From contig NZ_CP078138.1 of NCBI RefSeq assembly GCF_019212185.1, positions 3,082,501-3,146,500 on the forward strand: a stretch of DNA of 64,000 nucleotides. The letters are read 5' to 3'. The position numbers and the translations under genes were made by a program. The notes under the pieces were generated by a model. It had not been told where the DNA came from, did not search any database, and worked only from the letters and a program-made list of their open reading frames with translations. Below, piece after piece: positions 35,538-43,803 of this stretch (positions within the stretch are counted from its first letter, which is position 1; every line of letters starts with the position of its first letter). This stretch comes from Pseudomonas fluorescens (GTDB lineage Bacteria; Pseudomonadota; Gammaproteobacteria; Pseudomonadales; Pseudomonadaceae).

Positions 35538-36929
35538 TTAATCCATCGCCTCCTGCAGCAACTGCTGCACTCCTTCACGGGCTTGGGCACGCAGTTGCGC
35601 CAGATCAAGCCCCGGAATCACTCCGTCATCCACCACCAGGCGCCCGCCGACCAGGCTGTAGCGCACGGCAATCGGCTCGCCGGCCACCACTGGTGCCACG
35701 CCGATGTCGTGGAAACCGAGGAAGCGCGGGTGATCCAGACCATACAGCACCAGGTCCGCCGCTTGCCCGACTTGCAGGGTGCCGACCGCGCCCAGCCCTA
35801 AAACCTGGGCCCCACCGGCGGTGCCCCAGTGGATCACCTCTTCGGCGGTCGTCGCACTGGCGCCCTGGGCGGCACGGTGGATCAGCCACGCCGTGTGAGC
35901 CTCGCCGACCATGCTCCCGGATTCGTTCGAGGCCACGCCGTCGACCCCCAGGGAAATCGGCACGCCGGCGGCGGCCATGGCCGGCACCGGGGCGATGCCG
36001 CTGCCGAGCCGCGCATTGCTCACCGGGCAGTGGGAGATGCCGCTGCCGGTCTGCGCCAACAGGCGGATCTCGGACGGCTGTAGATGGACCATATGGGCGA
36101 ACCAGACGTCCGGGCCCAGCCATTCATTTTCGGCGACGAATTCCACCGGCAGGCAGTTGTATTTCTCGCGGCAGAAATTCACGTAGTTCTGCGTCTCCGA
36201 CAGGTGGGTGTGCAGGCGCAAACCCATGCCGCGCGCCGTGTGGGCCAGCTCGCGGAGTAGGGTGGGCGGCAGCGAGAAGGTCGGCGTGGTCGGCGCCACC
36301 ACCACCCGGCGCATCGCGTCCGGGGCGTCCTGGTGGTAGCGCGACTTCAGCCGCTCGATGTCGCCGACCATTTGATCGAGGCTTTCCGGCTGCAGCGCGG
36401 TTTTCGAGAACCCGGGGTGAGCGCTGGCCGACTCCAGCGCGCCGCCCCGGCAGAGGACGAAGCGCAGGCCGAACTCATCGGCGATCTCGAACAACTGGTC
36501 GCCGCTCTCGGTGCTGCCGTTGGCGTGATACAGGTAATGATGGTCGGCGCAGGTGGTGACTCCCGACAACAGCAATTCGGCCATGCCCAGGCGCGCGGCG
36601 ATGCGCGTCAGTTGCGGGGTAAAGCGATTCAGACGCGGGTAGGGCACGCTGGCCAGCCAGCCTTGCAGGTCCTGATTGATTCCGGCCGGCACCGCCTTGA
36701 GCAGATTCTGGAACAGGTGGTGGTGGGTGTTGACCCAGCCCGGGTACACCACGCAATGGCGGGCGTCGATTACCCGCTCGCCGGGCTGCGCTTGAAGGTT
36801 GGCCGCCATCTCGCTGATGCGTCCGTCTTTGATGCGAATGTCGACATTGCCGGCGCGAGCGCTCTGGCCACGGAGTCCGGTCATCACCGCCGCCGGGTTC
36901 TTGATCAGGATGTTTTGGGTGGATGTCAT
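35538..36929 (-). CDS. 8-oxoguanine deaminase-like amidohydrolase
   Basis: 463 residues of the ATZ/TRZ-type amidohydrolase superfamily. Metal ligands are visible in PGWVNTHHHLFQN (residues 64-76), HTHLSE (near 240) and GVDGVASNES (near 330), where the Asp is catalytic. The closest characterised relative I recall is P. aeruginosa Pa0142, which deaminates 8-oxoguanine to urate; the family also includes guanine deaminases and hydroxydechloroatrazine hydrolases. The NCS2 purine/uracil-type permease encoded 27 bases upstream on the same strand supports a purine-like substrate. Probably cytoplasmic and zinc-dependent. Confidence 0.8.
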   Translation of the reverse strand: MTSTQNILIKNPAAVMTGLRGQSARAGNVDIRIKDGRISEMAANLQAQPGERVIDARHCVVYPGWVNTHHHLFQNLLKAVPAGINQDLQGWLASVPYPRLNRFTPQLTRIAARLGMAELLLSGVTTCADHHYLYHANGSTESGDQLFEIADEFGLRFVLCRGGALESASAHPGFSKTALQPESLDQMVGDIERLKSRYHQDAPDAMRRVVVAPTTPTFSLPPTLLRELAHTARGMGLRLHTHLSETQNYVNFCREKYNCLPVEFVAENEWLGPDVWFAHMVHLQPSEIRLLAQTGSGISHCPVSNARLGSGIAPVPAMAAAGVPISLGVDGVASNESGSMVGEAHTAWLIHRAAQGASATTAEEVIHWGTAGGAQVLGLGAVGTLQVGQAADLVLYGLDHPRFLGFHDIGVAPVVAGEPIAVRYSLVGGRLVVDDGVIPGLDLAQLRAQAREGVQQLLQEAMD

Positions 36930-36956
36930 GGACTTCTCCAGGGCAGAAATAATCAG

Positions 36957-38312
36957 TCAGAGGCTGTGGGACGGGGCGCGCTTGCCGGCGCTTTCCGGGC
37001 GGGTGACGCCGTTCAGCGCGGCGTTGAGCAGCACCGAGACCAGGCAGGCGATCACCACGCTGCTGTGCAGGAACGGCTGGCTCCACTCGGGCAATTGCTT
37101 GAACAGCGCTGGGACGAGCACCGGCACCAGCGCGGCGGCGATGGTGAAGGCGACAATCAGCACGTTGTAGCGGTTGCGCTCGTAGTCGACTTTGGCCAGG
37201 GTCTGAATCCCCGCTGCCGCGACCACGCCGAACATGGCGATCCCGGCGCCGCCGAGGGCGGCGGTGGGCATCGAGGCAATGATCGCCCCGGCCTTGGGCA
37301 CCAGCGCGATGGCGCACATCAGCAGGCCGCTGACGGCCACCACCCAGCGGCTGCGCACCCCGGTGAGGATCACCAGGCCGACGTTTTCCATGAAGGCAAT
37401 GAACGGAAAGGCCGCGAACATGCCGGCGATGGTGCTCGCCAGACCGTTGGCGCGCAGGCCGTTGATCACCTGCTTGTCCTGCACCGGCTTGTCGACGATG
37501 TCGCCAATGGCCACGAACAACCCCATGGACTCGACCATCTGCACGATCATTACCACCACCATGGTCGCAATCGGAATGATGCTGAAAGTCGGCAGGCCGA
37601 AATAGAAGGGGTACGGCACGGTGACCCAGGGCGATTCCTGCACGCTGTGCAAGTCACCCATGCCCAGCCCGTAGGCCAGGCCGGCGCCCACCAGCATGCC
37701 GACCAGCACCGCCATGTTGCGCAGCAGCGGACTGCCAAAGCGGTTGACCAAGAGGATGGTCACCAGCACCACCAGCGCCACCGCGAGGTAGGCCGGTGCG
37801 CCGAAGTCGCTGGCGTGACGCCCGCCGCCGACCCACTCATAGGCAATCGGAAACAGCTGCAGGCCGATCACCGTGACAATGCAGCCGGTGACCACCGGCG
37901 GGAAAAACCGTCGTAATCGCCCGACGAAGGGTGCCGCCAGCAGGGTGAAAATCCCCGCGCCAATCACCGCCCCGCAGACCCCGGCGAAGCCGACCTCCGG
38001 ATTACTGCCGATAGCGATCACTGGGCCGACGCTGCTGAAGGCCACCCCCTGGAGAATCGGCAGGCGCACGCCGAACTTCCAGAAGCCGACGGTTTGCAGG
38101 AGGGTGGCGATGCCCGAGCAGAACAACGTTGTACTGATTAGCACCACGGTATCGGCCTGGGACATCTTCAATGCACTGGCGACAATCAACGGCACGGCGA
38201 TCGCACCGATGTACGAGACGGCCATGTGTTGCAGGCCTAGGGTGAGCATCTGACGGACCGGCAAAATCTGGTCCACGGGGTGAATGGCGGTTGTCACGGA
38301 ATCTGCAGACAT
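36957..38312 (-). CDS. NCS2-family purine/pyrimidine permease
   Basis: About 451 residues from the ATG at 38312, with AGAGG seven bases upstream. Some 12-14 membrane helices and the NCS2 marks are present: GLQHMAVSYIGAIAVPLIVA at the start, GFWKFGVRLPILQGVAFSSV, and the QMVESMGLFVAIGDI helix with its conserved Glu. It is a proton-driven nucleobase transporter in the inner membrane; xanthine, urate or uracil-type substrates fit. It forms a likely operon with the downstream deaminase gene (27-base gap), so it probably imports that enzyme's substrate. Confidence 0.88.
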   Translation of the reverse strand: MSADSVTTAIHPVDQILPVRQMLTLGLQHMAVSYIGAIAVPLIVASALKMSQADTVVLISTTLFCSGIATLLQTVGFWKFGVRLPILQGVAFSSVGPVIAIGSNPEVGFAGVCGAVIGAGIFTLLAAPFVGRLRRFFPPVVTGCIVTVIGLQLFPIAYEWVGGGRHASDFGAPAYLAVALVVLVTILLVNRFGSPLLRNMAVLVGMLVGAGLAYGLGMGDLHSVQESPWVTVPYPFYFGLPTFSIIPIATMVVVMIVQMVESMGLFVAIGDIVDKPVQDKQVINGLRANGLASTIAGMFAAFPFIAFMENVGLVILTGVRSRWVVAVSGLLMCAIALVPKAGAIIASMPTAALGGAGIAMFGVVAAAGIQTLAKVDYERNRYNVLIVAFTIAAALVPVLVPALFKQLPEWSQPFLHSSVVIACLVSVLLNAALNGVTRPESAGKRAPSHSL

Positions 38313-38395
38313 GGTCAAACCTCTGGCGTTTTGTTGTTGTTGAGAGGAACCCGTTCAGTCTGTCCGGAGCCGCCATCCACCGGCTCCAGCGTTGT

Positions 38396-39448
38396 TCAGC
38401 CGGCGAGGCAGGCGGCAAAACCCTGGTTCAGCGCCGCCCGATCCAGGTCGCGGCCGATGAACACAATCTTGCTGCTGCGCGGCTCATTGCCCCACAGGGT
38501 CGAGGCGCGGAACTCCACCAGGCTATGCACGCCCTGCAGTACGTAGCGCTGGTCCTGGTCCTTGACCGCCAGCACACCTTTCATGCGGTACAGGGTCTCG
38601 GCCTGGTCGTTGCGCAACTGGCTGATCCAGCGATGGAAGGCACCGAGATTGACCGCGCCGTCGACGCTGATACCCACCGAAGACACGCTGGGGTCGTGCT
38701 CGTGCTCAAGTTCATCGTGTTCATGCTCATGCCGGTGATCGTCGGCGTGGTGCTCGTGCTCGGCGCCGATCTCCATGAGTTTCTGGGTCGACTCGAAGGC
38801 GCCCACGCCGAGGATCCGCGACAGGTCGATCTGCGCGTAGTGGCTGGTGACCAGTTCTGCGGTGGCGTTGAGGCCACGGATTTTAGCGCTCAGGGCGGCG
38901 ACTTCGGCTTCGCTGACCAGGTCGACCTTGTTGATCACAATGCGGTCGGCGCAGACAATCTGGTCCACCGCCTGGTTGTCGACGCCGTCCAGTTGCAGGT
39001 CTTCGAGATGCTGGGCTACGTGCTTGGCGTCGACCATGGTCACGATCGCATCGAGTTCCACTTCCTCGGCGATCGGGTCATTGATGAAGAAGCTTTGGGC
39101 CACCGGGTACGGGTCGGCCAGGCCGCTGGTCTCGATCAGGATATGGTCGAGGCGCACCGGGCGCGCCACCAGTTCGCGGACGATGCGCACCAGGTCCTCG
39201 CGGACTTCGGCGGTGCAGCACACGCAGCCGTTGACCATCTCGTAGATTTCTTCGGTTTCCGAACTGAGCACCAGGTCGCCGTCGATGCCGACCTCACCGA
39301 ACTCGTTCTCGATCACCGCGATCTTGCGCCCGTGGTTCTCCTTGAGGATGTAATTGAGCAGAGTGGTTTTGCCGGCGCCGAGGAAGCCGGTGAGGATGGT
39401 GACGGGGATCTTGCGGTTGGGGGTTGGGGCGTTGAAGGGAGTGGTCAT
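38396..39448 (-). CDS. CobW/G3E-family GTPase, probable metal chaperone
   Basis: 350 residues. P-loop GFLGAGKTT at 21-29, the metal-binding GCVCC motif at 74-78, Walker B-like ILIETSGLADP, and base-recognition NKVD. A histidine-rich loop with alternating His and acidic residues (about 224-255) is typical of zinc-handling members. The C-terminal CobW_C domain ends near QGFAACLAG. Such proteins deliver Zn2+ or Co2+ to target enzymes with GTP hydrolysis. It sits directly upstream of the permease/deaminase pair and next to several metal-dependent amidohydrolase and decarboxylase genes, so client enzymes may be among these; that is inference. Confidence 0.9.
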   Translation of the reverse strand: MTTPFNAPTPNRKIPVTILTGFLGAGKTTLLNYILKENHGRKIAVIENEFGEVGIDGDLVLSSETEEIYEMVNGCVCCTAEVREDLVRIVRELVARPVRLDHILIETSGLADPYPVAQSFFINDPIAEEVELDAIVTMVDAKHVAQHLEDLQLDGVDNQAVDQIVCADRIVINKVDLVSEAEVAALSAKIRGLNATAELVTSHYAQIDLSRILGVGAFESTQKLMEIGAEHEHHADDHRHEHEHDELEHEHDPSVSSVGISVDGAVNLGAFHRWISQLRNDQAETLYRMKGVLAVKDQDQRYVLQGVHSLVEFRASTLWGNEPRSSKIVFIGRDLDRAALNQGFAACLAG

Positions 39449-39512
39449 GTGAGGCTCCTTGACGGGTCAATGTGCGATGGGGCTTTGTGCAAATGGGCGA
39501 TGTGGGATGGGG

Positions 39513-40199
39513 TTATGTGGGGTGAGCTTTTTGTAGGAGCGAGCCTGCTCGCGAAGAGGCCGTGTCAGTCACCGATGATGTGACTGACTCACCGCCTTCG
39601 CGAGCAGGCTCACTCCCACAGGGGAGGTGTGTGTCCGGTTCGCGCCAGCGCAGTGCCGTACCGCTGTCGAGGCCAAACAGGTCGAGGACTCGGCCCAGGC
39701 TGTGGTCGATCATCTGCGCCAGGTTCTCGGGGCGGGCGTAGAACGCCGGCACGGGCGGGGCGATGATTCCGCCCATTTCGGTGACGGCGGTCATGTTGCG
39801 CAGATGCGCCAGGGTCAACGGGGTTTCCCGGGCCATCAGCACCAGGGTGCGGCGTTCCTTGAGGGTGACGTCGGCAGCGCGGCTGATCAGGCTCGACGAA
39901 GTGCCTGTGGCTATTTCCCCGAGGGTGCGCATCGAACAGGGCGCGACCACCATGCCCAGGCAACGGAACGAACCGCTGGCGATGCCCGCCGCCACGTCAT
40001 CGCTGCGGTGGTAGTGGCTGGCCAGGGCGGTCACATCGGCCAGCTTGTAGTCGGTCTCGTGGGCCATGGTCAGCAGCGCCGCGCGGCTGATCACCAGGTG
40101 GCTTTCGATGCGCAGTTCGGCGAGCAACTGCAGCAGGCGCACCCCGTAGATAAAGCCCGAGGCGCCGCTGATGCCCACCACCAGGCGCTGCGCGGTCAT
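39513..40199 (-). CDS. UbiX-like flavin prenyltransferase with a repeat-encoded C-terminus
   Basis: 228 residues. RLVVGISGASGFIYGVRLL at the start, CLGMVVAPCSMRTLGEIATG and LVLMARETPLTLAHLRNM are hallmarks of UbiX/Pad1 flavoproteins. These make prenylated FMN from FMN and dimethylallyl phosphate for UbiD-type decarboxylases. The start overlaps the UbiD stop (ATGA), so the two are coupled. The normal protein ends near residue 193; the last 35 residues (from CGSEPAREGGE to QKAHPT) are translated from a REP pair at 39531-39623, meaning the original stop was lost or displaced. The dedicated copy is presumably separate from the housekeeping ubiX. Confidence 0.9.
   Translation of the reverse strand: MTAQRLVVGISGASGFIYGVRLLQLLAELRIESHLVISRAALLTMAHETDYKLADVTALASHYHRSDDVAAGIASGSFRCLGMVVAPCSMRTLGEIATGTSSSLISRAADVTLKERRTLVLMARETPLTLAHLRNMTAVTEMGGIIAPPVPAFYARPENLAQMIDHSLGRVLDLFGLDSGTALRWREPDTHLPCGSEPAREGGESVTSSVTDTASSRAGSLLQKAHPT
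39531..39623. repeat. REP pair (BIME-like) inside the 3' end of the UbiX-like gene
   Basis: Two opposed REP units, GGAGCGAGCCTGCTCGCGAA and TTCGCGAGCAGGCTCACTCC, enclose a central 9-bp hairpin (GTCAGTCAC / GTGACTGAC). The whole unit is symmetric. It is translated as the C-terminal tail of the UbiX-like protein. Confidence 0.88.
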
Positions 40200-41581
40200 G
40201 ACCGTAGCCCTGCGAGCAGATCCCGGGCCCTGGCTTGCACCTCTTCACTCAATTGCGCGCGAATGCCATCGAAGCTCGAACCGCGGGTGGCATCCAGGCC
40301 CATGCGCGAGGTGGTGCCATTGACCGAGGACGAAGGGTCGAGCGGACTGCCGGGCAGGCCGTCGATGACGAACAGGTCCTGATGCGGCTGGAAGTGCGTG
40401 GCCAGCGCCCACAGCACCTGGCTGTCGTCGCTGATGTCGATGTCGCTGTCCACCGCGATCACGCTTTTCAGGTAGGGATCCCAACCCAGCAATGCCAGCA
40501 TGATTTGCCGGGCTTCGCCGTCGCGGCTCTGGTCGAGGGCGACGTAGCAATGAAAGTGGGTGCCGGAGTTGGGGTAGTGCACGGCGGTCACTGCCGGGAA
40601 GCGCGCCTTGAGCTTCTCGCTCATCTCCGCTTCACGGGGCAGGCGGGCCAAGGTCAGGTGCTCGGCGTAGCGCCCGCCGACCACGTCCACCAGCCAGGCG
40701 TCCTTGCGCCGCAGCAGGGTGTCGACCCGCAACACATTGTTGGTCGAGCGGTCGGAGGAGTAGCCGCTGAACTCGCCGAACGGCCCCTCTTCAGCGTAGG
40801 CCGTGGGGTCGATGGCGCCCTCGAGGACGAACTCGGCAAAGGCCGGCACGCCGATGCCATAACGCGGGGTCTTGACCAGTTCCAGCGGCGCGCCGAACAG
40901 ACCACCGGCCACGGCGCGTTCGTCGCTGCCAAACGGCAGGCGCGCGGCGGCGGCGAGCATGAACAGCGGATGGGCGCCGATGACCATCGCCACCGGCAGT
41001 TCTTCACCGCGCTCACGGGCAGCCTGGAGCATGCGCCACAGGTGGCCGCGTGAGTGCAGGCTGGTGGCCAGGGCCTGGCGCGCATGCTTCATCGAGCGGT
41101 GATAGCTCATGTTGGCGATGCCGGTCACCGGGTCCTGGGCGATGATCACCGCATTGGTGATGTAGGGCCCGCGGTCACTGTCGAAATGCTTGAGCATTGG
41201 CAGCAGCGCAAGGTCCACGGCTTCGCCTTCATATATTTCGTCGAGCACCGGGCCGGTCTCGACGTAGCGTGGCGGGATTGGGTTGTTGGCGCGAGTCTGG
41301 AAGGTTTCGTGGAGCTGCGCCGCAGTGACGCCGAACAGACGGGCAATGCGAGTGCGCGAGGCGAACAGGTTGGTCGCCACCGGCACGCCCAGTGCGCCGA
41401 CCTGCTCGCAGATCAACAGCGGCTCGTGGCCCTGGCCGGCGAGGGCATCGACCAGCGCAGTGACGTCCTGGTCGGCCGACAGTGGCTGGTTGATGGTCAG
41501 CACATCGTCGGGGAATTGCTGGCGATAGGCATCGATGAAAACGTGGAAATCCTGGGTGTCGCCAAGGGTGAAGAGGGTCAT
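40196..41581 (-). CDS. UbiD-family decarboxylase
   Basis: 461 residues. UbiD/LpdC-type sequence: N-terminal FHVFIDAYRQQFPDDV, a mid-protein prFMN-binding region (ITNAVIIAQDPVTGIANMSY, HSRGHLWRM), and the catalytic region with Glu residues in YAEEGPFGEFSGYSSD. It uses prenylated FMN supplied by the coupled UbiX-like partner to decarboxylate, or carboxylate, an aromatic or heteroaromatic acid. The context of two ACMSD-type amidohydrolases and a molybdenum hydroxylase suggests breakdown of an aromatic or N-heterocyclic acid. It is separated from the upstream amidohydrolase by 160 bases holding a REP pair. The substrate cannot be read from sequence. Confidence 0.88.
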   Translation of the reverse strand: MTLFTLGDTQDFHVFIDAYRQQFPDDVLTINQPLSADQDVTALVDALAGQGHEPLLICEQVGALGVPVATNLFASRTRIARLFGVTAAQLHETFQTRANNPIPPRYVETGPVLDEIYEGEAVDLALLPMLKHFDSDRGPYITNAVIIAQDPVTGIANMSYHRSMKHARQALATSLHSRGHLWRMLQAARERGEELPVAMVIGAHPLFMLAAAARLPFGSDERAVAGGLFGAPLELVKTPRYGIGVPAFAEFVLEGAIDPTAYAEEGPFGEFSGYSSDRSTNNVLRVDTLLRRKDAWLVDVVGGRYAEHLTLARLPREAEMSEKLKARFPAVTAVHYPNSGTHFHCYVALDQSRDGEARQIMLALLGWDPYLKSVIAVDSDIDISDDSQVLWALATHFQPHQDLFVIDGLPGSPLDPSSSVNGTTSRMGLDATRGSSFDGIRAQLSEEVQARARDLLAGLRS

Positions 41582-41629
41582 GGATGCACCTCGTATTAGC
41601 TATGTGCGCAGAGATCTCTGTGGAGATCC

Positions 41630-41720
41630 CTGTGGGAGCGAGCCTGCTCGCGAATGCGGTTTATCAGCCAGCATCAATGTTGGATGTGCCGGCCATTCGC
41701 GAGCAGGCTCGCTCGCACAG
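41630..41720. repeat. REP pair upstream of the UbiD-family gene
   Basis: GGGAGCGAGCCTGCTCGCGAATG and the opposed CATTCGCGAGCAGGCTCGCTC form a REP doublet with about 35 bases between. It fills most of the gap between the UbiD-family gene and the amidohydrolase gene upstream, and may tune expression between them. Confidence 0.88.
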
Positions 41721-41741
41721 GTACCAGTACCGGTATTGCGC

Positions 41742-42647
41742 TTAGAGGTAGGTCGTGGTCAGGCGAATATCCGCCTCGATCAGGTCCTTGGGCGGCGGTG
41801 TCGGCTCGATGCCGCAGAGCCGGGCGATGTTGTTGCCCAGGTAATCCTCCAGGTGATCCTCATCGATCCCCAGGCCTTGCGGCGCCGGCGAACACAGGAC
41901 TTCCAGCTCACGCAGCCACATCCCCGGTTCGTTCGGCGGCGAGTCGGTGCCGAAGACGATCTTGTTGCGCGGCAACTCCTTGGCGAACTCGACAATCCGC
42001 GACTGGAAGCACCAGCCCGATTCGCAGTACACGTTGGGGGTGTCCATCGCCATCCAGAACGCCTCGAACGAGTAGTTGCCGCCGGTCTGGATACCGAAGT
42101 GGCCGATGATGAAATTGACCATCGGGAACTCGCGGATGATCGGGTAGAACATGGTCGGGATGGTGTACGGCCCGTCACCGGTGTGGATCAGCACCACGAT
42201 GTTGTACTTGGCGCAGACTTTCATGGCCGGGCGCAGCCAATCCAGCGCGCGGTCCGGGCGGTAGCCGTGCATGTTGGCGTGCAGCTTGAGCATCTTGAAA
42301 CCGTATTCCTTGATGTGGAACTCCAGCTCCGCCGCACCGTTTTCCGGTCCCCAGCGCGGGTTGAAGTTGAAGTTGCCGATGAAGCGATCCGGGTACTTCA
42401 CGCACAGTTCGGAAATGTACGACATGTAGTCGCGCACGCCTTCGCGGCCGCGGCGGTTGCCGTCACGGTAGCCGGTGTTGCCCGGTGGCGGCTGGATGAA
42501 ACCCATGTCGATCCGGCGTGGCTTGCCGTTGATCATGTAGGGGCCGTCCATCAGCTTGAGCATGCGCTCGCCGGTGAAGGGTTCGCCGGTGTGGCGCCAG
42601 GCCTCGTCGACCAGGTTGGTGGGGTGCAGATGGGTGTCGATAATCAT
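41742..42647 (-). CDS. amidohydrolase-2 (ACMSD-like) protein with intact metal motif
   Basis: 301 residues starting MIIDTHLHPTNLVDEAW; the THLH motif supplies the HxH metal ligands of the amidohydrolase-2 (PF04909) family. Further ligands are plausible at HTGDGPY (near 155), IGHFG (near 185) and FGTDSPPNEP (near 235). The family includes ACMS decarboxylase and resorcylate decarboxylases as well as hydrolases. It is closely related to the gene just upstream; only four bases separate them and the AGGAG ribosome site lies in the upstream gene's end, so they are translated together. Substrate unknown; the UbiD/UbiX and molybdenum hydroxylase context points to aromatic or heterocyclic degradation. 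Confidence 0.85.
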   Translation of the reverse strand: MIIDTHLHPTNLVDEAWRHTGEPFTGERMLKLMDGPYMINGKPRRIDMGFIQPPPGNTGYRDGNRRGREGVRDYMSYISELCVKYPDRFIGNFNFNPRWGPENGAAELEFHIKEYGFKMLKLHANMHGYRPDRALDWLRPAMKVCAKYNIVVLIHTGDGPYTIPTMFYPIIREFPMVNFIIGHFGIQTGGNYSFEAFWMAMDTPNVYCESGWCFQSRIVEFAKELPRNKIVFGTDSPPNEPGMWLRELEVLCSPAPQGLGIDEDHLEDYLGNNIARLCGIEPTPPPKDLIEADIRLTTTYL

Positions 42648-42651
42648 CGCT

Positions 42652-43581
42652 TCAGCTCCTGGCCAATTGGCTGGTGACGGGGCGCTTGAGCTGCGCCTCT
42701 GCTTCGCAAACGGTGCGCGGTGGCGGGGTGGGTTCGAGGCCGATCATCCGCGCGGTGTTGTTGCCCAGGTACTCTTCGAGGGTGTCCTCGTCGAGGTTCA
42801 TGCCCTGCGGCGGCTCGTGGCACAGCACTTCCAGCAGGCGCAACCACATGCCCGGCTCGTTCGGCGGGGTGTCGGTGCCGAACAGGATCTTGTGGGTCGG
42901 CAGGACCTTGGCGAACTCGACGATCCGCGACTGCAGGCACCAGCCCGATTCGCAGTAGACGTTGGGCAGTTCCATGGCCCATTGCATCGGCTCGAACACG
43001 TAGACCCCGCCGGTCTGCACGCCGAAGTGCGCCATGATGAAATTGACGTTGGGGAATTCCTTGATCATCGGCACCCATTCCGACGGGATGCTGTAGGGCC
43101 CGTCGCCGGTGTGCAGCTTGACCGGGATGCCCAGCTCGGCGCATTTCTCGAAACACGGCCGCACCCAGTCGAGGGCGCGATCGGGGCGGTAGGCGTGCAT
43201 GTTGGCCTGCATCTGGACCATCTTGAAGCCGTGCTGGGTGACGTAGCGCTCGATCGCCTCGACGCCGTTCTCGACGCCGCAGCGTGGGTTGTAGACGAAG
43301 CAGCCAATGAAGCGGTCGGGGTAGGTCTGGACCATCTTCAGGGTGTACGCCATGTAGGCGTCGATGGATTCGCGGCCCGACAGTTCACCGTCGGTCCAGG
43401 TGTAGATGGTGTTGCCCTGGGGTGGCTGGATGAAGCACTTGTCGATGCGCCGCGGTTTGCCGTTGACCATATAGGGGCCATCCATCATCTCCAGCAGACG
43501 CTCGCCGGTGAAGGGGTCACCGTCATGCCTCCAGGCGAGGTCCACCAGGTCGGTGGGATAGCAACTGATATCGATGATCAT
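42652..43581 (-). CDS. amidohydrolase-2 paralog lacking the HxH metal motif
   Basis: 309 residues from the ATG at 43581 (AGGAG ten bases upstream). It aligns with the downstream paralog throughout: shared PFTGERxLxxMDGPYMxNGK, KPRRID, YPDRFIG, HTGDGPY, FGTDxPPNEPGMW. Where the paralog has THLHP, this one has ISCYP, so both N-terminal metal His ligands are gone. The HTGDGPY and FGTDTPP motifs are kept. It may be a structural or regulatory subunit of a heteromer with the next gene, or bind metal differently. As first gene of the pair, its upstream region ends at an IS256-family insertion 222 bases away. Confidence 0.82.
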   Translation of the reverse strand: MIIDISCYPTDLVDLAWRHDGDPFTGERLLEMMDGPYMVNGKPRRIDKCFIQPPQGNTIYTWTDGELSGRESIDAYMAYTLKMVQTYPDRFIGCFVYNPRCGVENGVEAIERYVTQHGFKMVQMQANMHAYRPDRALDWVRPCFEKCAELGIPVKLHTGDGPYSIPSEWVPMIKEFPNVNFIMAHFGVQTGGVYVFEPMQWAMELPNVYCESGWCLQSRIVEFAKVLPTHKILFGTDTPPNEPGMWLRLLEVLCHEPPQGMNLDEDTLEEYLGNNTARMIGLEPTPPPRTVCEAEAQLKRPVTSQLARS

Positions 43582-43795
43582 TGAAGTCGATCTCCTGATA
43601 GAGCGGGGAAGGGAACCTTGCGGTTCACAGCAGCCACGTCCCGGGCAATCGGCCGTTTCTATGGATGACGCATCACCCATTCCCTCGCCTGTGAGCATCC
43701 GGCTCGGGACGCTGTCTGCATGGGGGCGAGTATTGGGAGAGGGGGTTGGGTTCGTACAATATTAATTGGGCGAAGGGGTGATAGGCGGGGGATAT

Positions 43796-43803
43796 GGTTG
43801 GGC
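43796..43803 (+). repeat. left target-site duplication of the IS element
   Basis: GGTTGGGC directly precedes the element and is repeated exactly after it at 45178-45185. Eight bases is the usual IS256-family duplication length. Confidence 0.92.

Noticed and set aside
36333..37916. A 527-codon open frame opposite the deaminase and permease genes
   Set aside because: It spans two real genes in antisense and has no domain signature.
43582..43795. A remnant gene between the amidohydrolase pair and the IS
   Set aside because: Only short frames without ribosome sites or recognisable motifs occur; it is better read as leader and promoter DNA.
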